The position numbers and the translations under genes were made by a program. 11,507 nucleotides of DNA from Teratosphaeria epicoccoides (taxonomy: Eukaryota; Ascomycota; Dothideomycetes; Mycosphaerellales; Teratosphaeriaceae): NCBI GenBank assembly GCA_021401465.1, contig JADDMT010000317.1, forward strand, positions 1 through 11,507, in the 5' to 3' direction. Position 1 is the first letter of the stretch, and the number at the start of each line of letters is the position of its first letter. Below, piece after piece: positions 8,361 to 11,507 of this stretch. The notes beneath the pieces were generated by a model. It searched no databases. It had not been told where the DNA came from and saw only the letters and a list, made by a program, of their open reading frames with translations.

Positions 8361-9415
8361 ATGTCCCTTACCCTGAGACAGGTCCGCGACGCAGATGGCG
8401 CTGCCAAAGAGGTGCGAATGAATGCGGTTGCATGCGTCGAATGGACGGCTGCACGACGATACCTGTACACCCAGGCCTTGAATTCGTGCACAGCAGTTGC
8501 CATCACGTCTGAGCGTGCTGGAATTCTTGCCCATATCGGGCCGTCGAGAGCCAATACAAGCGGCAAGCAGAACGTGATCGATCATATGCAGCAGGTGATC
8601 AATATGTACAACGCAGGGCGCGGCGGCGGCCTCTTCTCCAGAACCAGCAATATCGTCATGGTTGCGATGTACAAAGGAACAGCCGCGCTTCCAGAGCAGA
8701 TCGATGTGATCCGGGCAGTTCGAGCTTGCGGAGGACTGCCCGTCACATACAAGGAGTATCGAGTGCGCGAAATGGACGAGGAACGCATCGTGGGGGAGAC
8801 GTCCCTGATCATTCACTGCGCTCCAGGAAACACGCCGCAATTCTACATCAACGAAGCACTCTGGCGCCCCGACGGTGGCCACGCCGGGGAGAGCAGTAGC
8901 GTGGCTTCGACGACAGAAGCACGCAGAGTGGAGGGTGCACCGACTTCGATGTCAGCAAGGGAGGCGAGCGCTCCTCAAGACCACAAGCAGAGCACACGGA
9001 CCGTTGAGGACCGCAATAGACATGCTGCAGGGAGGGTCGCTAGCGCAAGAGCGGCACTGCAGCGGATGATCACGCAAGGAACAGGTCGAGCCGACGCACT
9101 CGCACAGGTGAGAGGGCTTCTCGCAGGAGAGCTCCATATCACCGAAGAGCAGGCCGGCCAGTACTTACGGCCGTCGGCTGCGCAGGAGCAGGGAGACCAG
9201 AGAGAGCAGCGGAGAAAGCAGGAGGAGCATGTGGGTTCGGCGCGAGAGGGCGAGCAGCAAGGCACAGATGGTGAGAGCAGTCTCATGCACGGGCTGTGCG
9301 GGACCATCTCGTAATGCAAGGCGTGCCGGCGGCCGTAGCGGCTGTGTAGGTGCGGCCAGCGCTTGCCCAGCAGCTGTGCATCACTGAAGCGCAGGCTGCG
9401 GCGTATCTTGGCTAA
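8361..9415 (+). CDS. CheD/NTAN1-like (Cys-His amidohydrolase fold) protein with duplicated C-terminal helical motif
   Basis: The frame from ATG 8361 (A at -3) runs 317 codons to TAA at 9312-9314. The N-terminal half (about 30-168) reads T37-QALNS-C43-TAVAITSERAGILA-H58-IGP. That is the Thr/Cys/His order and Thr-to-Cys spacing I recall for CheD glutamine deamidases, with a similar Cys-His distance in NTAN1 amidases. An alternating helix/strand segment and SLIIHCAPGNTPQFYI follow. Residues 170-225 are Ser/Ala/Arg-rich and probably disordered. Residues 250-269 (VRGLLAGELHITEEQAGQYL) form a helical motif, then a Gln/Glu/Arg-rich stretch. A second copy of the motif is encoded at 9350-9412 in another frame (VRPALAQQLCITEAQAAAYL). 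A 119-nt intron, 9231-9349 (GTGGGT donor, TAG acceptor, phase 0), would add it and give 311 aa ending at TAA 9413-9415; I use that end. The enzyme assignment is by motif only. The true 5' end may lie upstream. Confidence 0.55.
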
Positions 9416-9503
9416 TTGCACGTCGCGTGCGAGTGCACTACGCTAGTGCTACATGTAGTTAGTCTCCGTCCGCGTTCCGCAGCTCTTAGTGTCTTCCCGT
9501 GCC

Positions 9504-9566
9504 ATGCCATCGCTCCTGCACCTGCACACCCAACTCGCTCGCCATGGTTATTTTGGACGCCTTTGA
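9504..9566 (+). promoter_or_regulatory. Upstream ATG overlapping the ankyrin start codon
   Basis: An ATG at 9504 in a good context (GCCATGC) opens a 20-codon frame that runs past the main ATG at 9544 and stops at 9566, out of frame with the main one. If transcription starts upstream of 9504, ribosomes could be diverted and ankyrin translation damped. The transcription start is unknown. Confidence 0.3.
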
Positions 9567-10473
9567 TTTCGACGCCGTCGACGAGACTGCCTTCAAAGAC
9601 AAGAAGGAAGTGAGCCCGTATCACCTGCAGCTTCTCGCCAATCTCCGTCACGCAGCAGCAGATAGCGATCTTTCCGCAGCCAGGGAAGCGTTCACTACTC
9701 TTCGTTACACAAGTGCAAGCCCAGGTACGCTGCAAACGCCCGGAACCGCTCTGGAAACTGCCATTGACCGCAGGAATGAGCGTATGGTGGCCTACCTTCT
9801 GTCCGAGGGCGTCCGCGTGGGACCAGAAGACATAAGAGCTGCAGTGTTGTCCCGAACCAAACCGATCATTCGCCTCTTGCTCGAACACGGGTGGCCCATC
9901 AATACAAAGCTGGGGTGGTACGATCCACCGGCAATGGCGTAAATAAGGATTTCCTCATACACTCATACAAAGCTGACCGGTAGCCATAGTCTTGCGATAG
10001 ATGACCTCGAGCTGGTCAAATGGTTCTTGGCTCACGGTGCTGACCCTAACGCTCCGTGCGGCATCGACATAACGCCTTTGTCCGTCGCCGTCCACAAGGG
10101 TCCTCTCCCAGTAATCGAGGCGCTGTTTGCCAACAAGGGCAATGTACATCGTGGTCAGCTCCTACATTGGGCTGCTTTGCGTAAAAGAGATGATCGACTT
10201 ACGGTTGTGAAATTGATCCTTCAGGAAGGCGCAGCTGTCAATGCGATTCTGTACGAGAATGATGAAGACTCATTTATCCAGCGCGAACCCTTCTCACTTG
10301 GCACCCCGTTGCATGAAGCAGCCAGAGTCGGCGACCTAGATGTAATACAGCTTTTGCTCGATCATGGCGCGGATGTTGCCATCAAAAATACACGAGGGGA
10401 TCTTCCGTACGATGTAGCCCTCGAGAATGGGCACCATGTCGCAACACAGCTTCTGGTGCCATGGGCAGGCTGA
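9544..10473 (+). CDS. Ankyrin-repeat protein, two exons (294 aa)
   Basis: Start ATG in an ideal GCCATGG context. Exon 1 is 9544-9938. A 45-nt intron (9939-9983) has a GTAAAT donor, GCTGAC branch site and TAG acceptor. Exon 2 (9984-10473) ends at TGA. Splicing restores a repeat across the junction: ...DPPAMA then HSLAIDDLELVKWFLAHGADPN. The N-terminus (1-65) is a non-repeat helical cap. Ankyrin units follow at about 66-92, 94-125, 128-158, 160-188, 189-238 (with a loop insertion at 220-237), 239-269 and a capping 270-294. The best is TPLHEAARVGDLDVIQLLLDHGADV at 239-263, a textbook TPLH-AA-GH-VV-LLL-GAD unit. The family mediates protein-protein contacts. The partner is unknown and no enzymatic or signalling domain is attached. 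The gene begins 128 bases after the preceding one and looks intact. Confidence 0.85.
9939..9983 (+). other. Spliceosomal intron in the ankyrin gene
   Basis: GTAAAT donor, AAGCTGACC branch site 7-11 bases before the TAG acceptor, 45 nt, phase 2 (inside an Ala codon). Without splicing, the frame stops at the TAA within the donor. Removing it rebuilds a continuous ankyrin helix pair. Confidence 0.85.
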
Positions 10474-10700
10474 ACACTCTCGAACGATCGCGATTAGCAC
10501 TAGGTGATATATTTAAGGGAGTTGTCTACATGCGGCCCTTGCGGTCGAGTGGTCAGTCAAGAGTCACGGAAGCAGCTTGCTCCAGAGGGAGAGCACGGCA
10601 CATACATACTTCAGCGCCTGGGGAGGGATAGGATATGATTTCATCGTGATTCATGGCGCGATCATCCCCGATGTAAATTATTCGACCTATTTATGGAAAC
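10474..10700. other. Downstream flank of the ankyrin gene, no gene seen
   Basis: The GC-normal stretch after the ankyrin stop, presumably the 3' untranslated region and spacer. I see no reading frame of note and no clear polyadenylation signal. It grades into TA-rich mutated DNA near 10700. Confidence 0.4.
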
Positions 10701-11158
10701 GCTACAACTATGTCTAAAGCGATAATGTTACGCACTAGATTCTGTTCTGTAAATAATGCTTAATCTTAGCTTAGTAGAGGTAACACATTAGTAAGGGTAA
10801 TATGTTAATATATTATAGTAGGTAGTATATTACCCTCTCTAATATAATGCCTTCCTTAATAGCTTATCTCCCTAATCTCCCTACCTAGCTAATATATTAC
10901 CTTACTAAACAGAACAAGGTATAGGCTATTATGTTAAATAGTTAGATTATATAAGATACAAGCATTAATTATGTTAGCTAGTCCTTAACAAGTAAAATGC
11001 TATAGGTAAATCTATAGCTAGCTAAGTTTAAATTCCCTTATTTTAACCTTATACAAATTAGCTACATTATAACTCTATTAGTTAATAATTAATAGGCTAA
11101 CCTTAACTCTTAGTTACCTGTCTAACCTAATCTAGTATAGACTAGGATAGAGCCTAGA
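10701..11158. other. TA-rich, RIP-like non-coding stretch next to the right LTR
   Basis: Stops occur in all frames. The composition matches the left element (TAG/CTA/TTAATA-rich, almost no TGG or CCA), and one inverted repeat is present (10788-10908). Just inside the right LTR the minus strand reads TCTAGGCTCTATCC. If its TAG were once TGG this could be a primer-binding site two bases from the LTR, but I cannot match it to a tRNA. The stretch is either the leader of an element whose 5' LTR is the right copy, or unrelated flanking DNA. Confidence 0.4.
10788..10908. repeat. Imperfect inverted repeat with arms of about 20 bp (hairpin or MITE-like)
   Basis: TTAGTAAGGGTAATATGTTA at 10788-10807 is the reverse complement of TAATATATTACCTTACTAA at 10890-10908, apart from one gap and one C/T change. 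A shorter perfect pair, AGGGTAATAT at 10794-10803 with ATATTACCCT at 10827-10836, competes with it. The spacer is non-coding. No target duplication is evident. Confidence 0.5.
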
Positions 11159-11507
11159 TGTCATGAGTGTCAGGAGTACTGTCTAGAGTACTATAGGATA
11201 CAGGATCATGTAGGTCCTAAGTGCTATGAGTCATAGTACTGTCATGGGAGTACTATAAGTTATAGGCATAGTCATAGAAGAAAGGATCTGTCACGTGAGG
11301 ACAGATCCCTAGATCTGTAGGGTTAGTCTACAGATCTATGGGCTTACAAGGAAGAAGGGATCTGTCACGTGATGACAGAACCTTAGATCTGTAGGGTTAG
11401 TCTACAGATCTACAGACACGGATCTGTCAGGTCTGTCGACAGATCTAACAGAGCTGCTCTGTCGCTCTCTAGTATATAGGGATGGCTTTAGGACAGGTAG
11501 TTAGGAG
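11159..11507 (-). repeat. Second LTR copy, cut by the window end
   Basis: It aligns over its whole visible length with 65-399 in the same orientation and starts at the same TG. By comparison with the left copy, about 11 bases (the end running to GTGCTCA) are missing, so the full LTR would end near 11518. It carries an extra 12 bp near 11179 made of a GTCTAGAGTACT-like duplication. It keeps intact hairpins, with arms 11284-11292/11300-11308, 11311-11320/11328-11337, 11361-11367/11373-11379 and 11402-11411/11385-11394, and a palindrome at 11424-11451. Two CACGTG hexamers (11292-11297 and 11366-11371) are destroyed in the left copy. It is either the 5' LTR of the same element or the 3' LTR of another. 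Confidence 0.85.

Noticed and set aside
8213..8512. Plus-strand frame beginning MDETDAKLLCGV with protein-like first 50 residues
   Set aside because: It overlaps the CheD/NTAN1-like gene in another frame and degenerates to Arg/Cys-rich sequence after about residue 50. A single-base frameshift into the gene is possible, but the GTAAGT/CGTAG splice competes and neither is proven.
7943..8566. Minus-strand open frame of 207 codons
   Set aside because: It overlaps the better supported plus-strand gene at 8361, shows no family motifs, and appears open because the opposite strand is coding or GC-rich there.
10530..10600. tRNA-like stretch GCGGTCGAGTGGTCAGT resembling an A box
   Set aside because: No B box (GGTTCGANTCC-like) and no foldable acceptor stem downstream, so a tRNA or tRNA-derived SINE cannot be supported.

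Overview
The window looks like genomic DNA of a filamentous ascomycete (Pezizomycotina). Two kinds of sequence meet in it. Coordinates 1 to about 6060 and about 10700 to 11507 are retroelement or non-coding DNA, saturated with TA, TAG, CTA and CTAG and almost devoid of CCA/TGG. This is the footprint expected of repeat-induced point mutation (RIP). Between them, about 6130 to 10690, lies ordinary GC-richer DNA whose plus-strand genes carry short spliceosomal introns with fungal signals (GTACGT or GTAAAT donors, CTGAT or CTGAC branch points, TAG acceptors). No species can be named; RIP and the compositional two-state pattern fit a Dothideomycete-type genome, but that is inference.

Left part, minus strand: a dead Ty3/gypsy LTR retrotransposon of the chromodomain type (chromovirus). 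Read 5' to 3' on the minus strand it has a structured leader (about 6060 to 5340), gag with a broken CCHC zinc knuckle, aspartic protease, reverse transcriptase, RNase H, integrase, a C-terminal chromodomain, a polypurine tract (417-428) and a 346-bp LTR (65-410, TG...CA ends). Dozens of stops, nearly all TAG, interrupt it, and catalytic residues are lost.

Middle part, plus strand: (1) a two-exon gene for a 92-aa protein, (2) a 240-aa acidic protein with a tandem repeat of about 79 aa and a C-terminal basic tail, (3) a protein of about 311-317 aa whose N-terminal half has the Thr/Cys/His pattern of the CheD/NTAN1 amidohydrolase fold and whose C-terminus carries a duplicated helical motif, and (4) a two-exon, 294-aa ankyrin-repeat protein. 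About 7323-8360 holds only doubtful gene pieces.

Right part: AT-rich mutated DNA with a hairpin, then a second copy of the same LTR in the same orientation (11159 to the window end, which falls about 11 bases short of the LTR end). The middle genes are therefore bracketed by two direct LTRs, but no second LTR is visible next to gag. Either the whole 65 to about 11518 interval is one oversized LTR element carrying a 4.6-kb antisense gene cargo, or a 5'-truncated element and a second element happen to flank a gene island. The sequence to the right of the window would decide.
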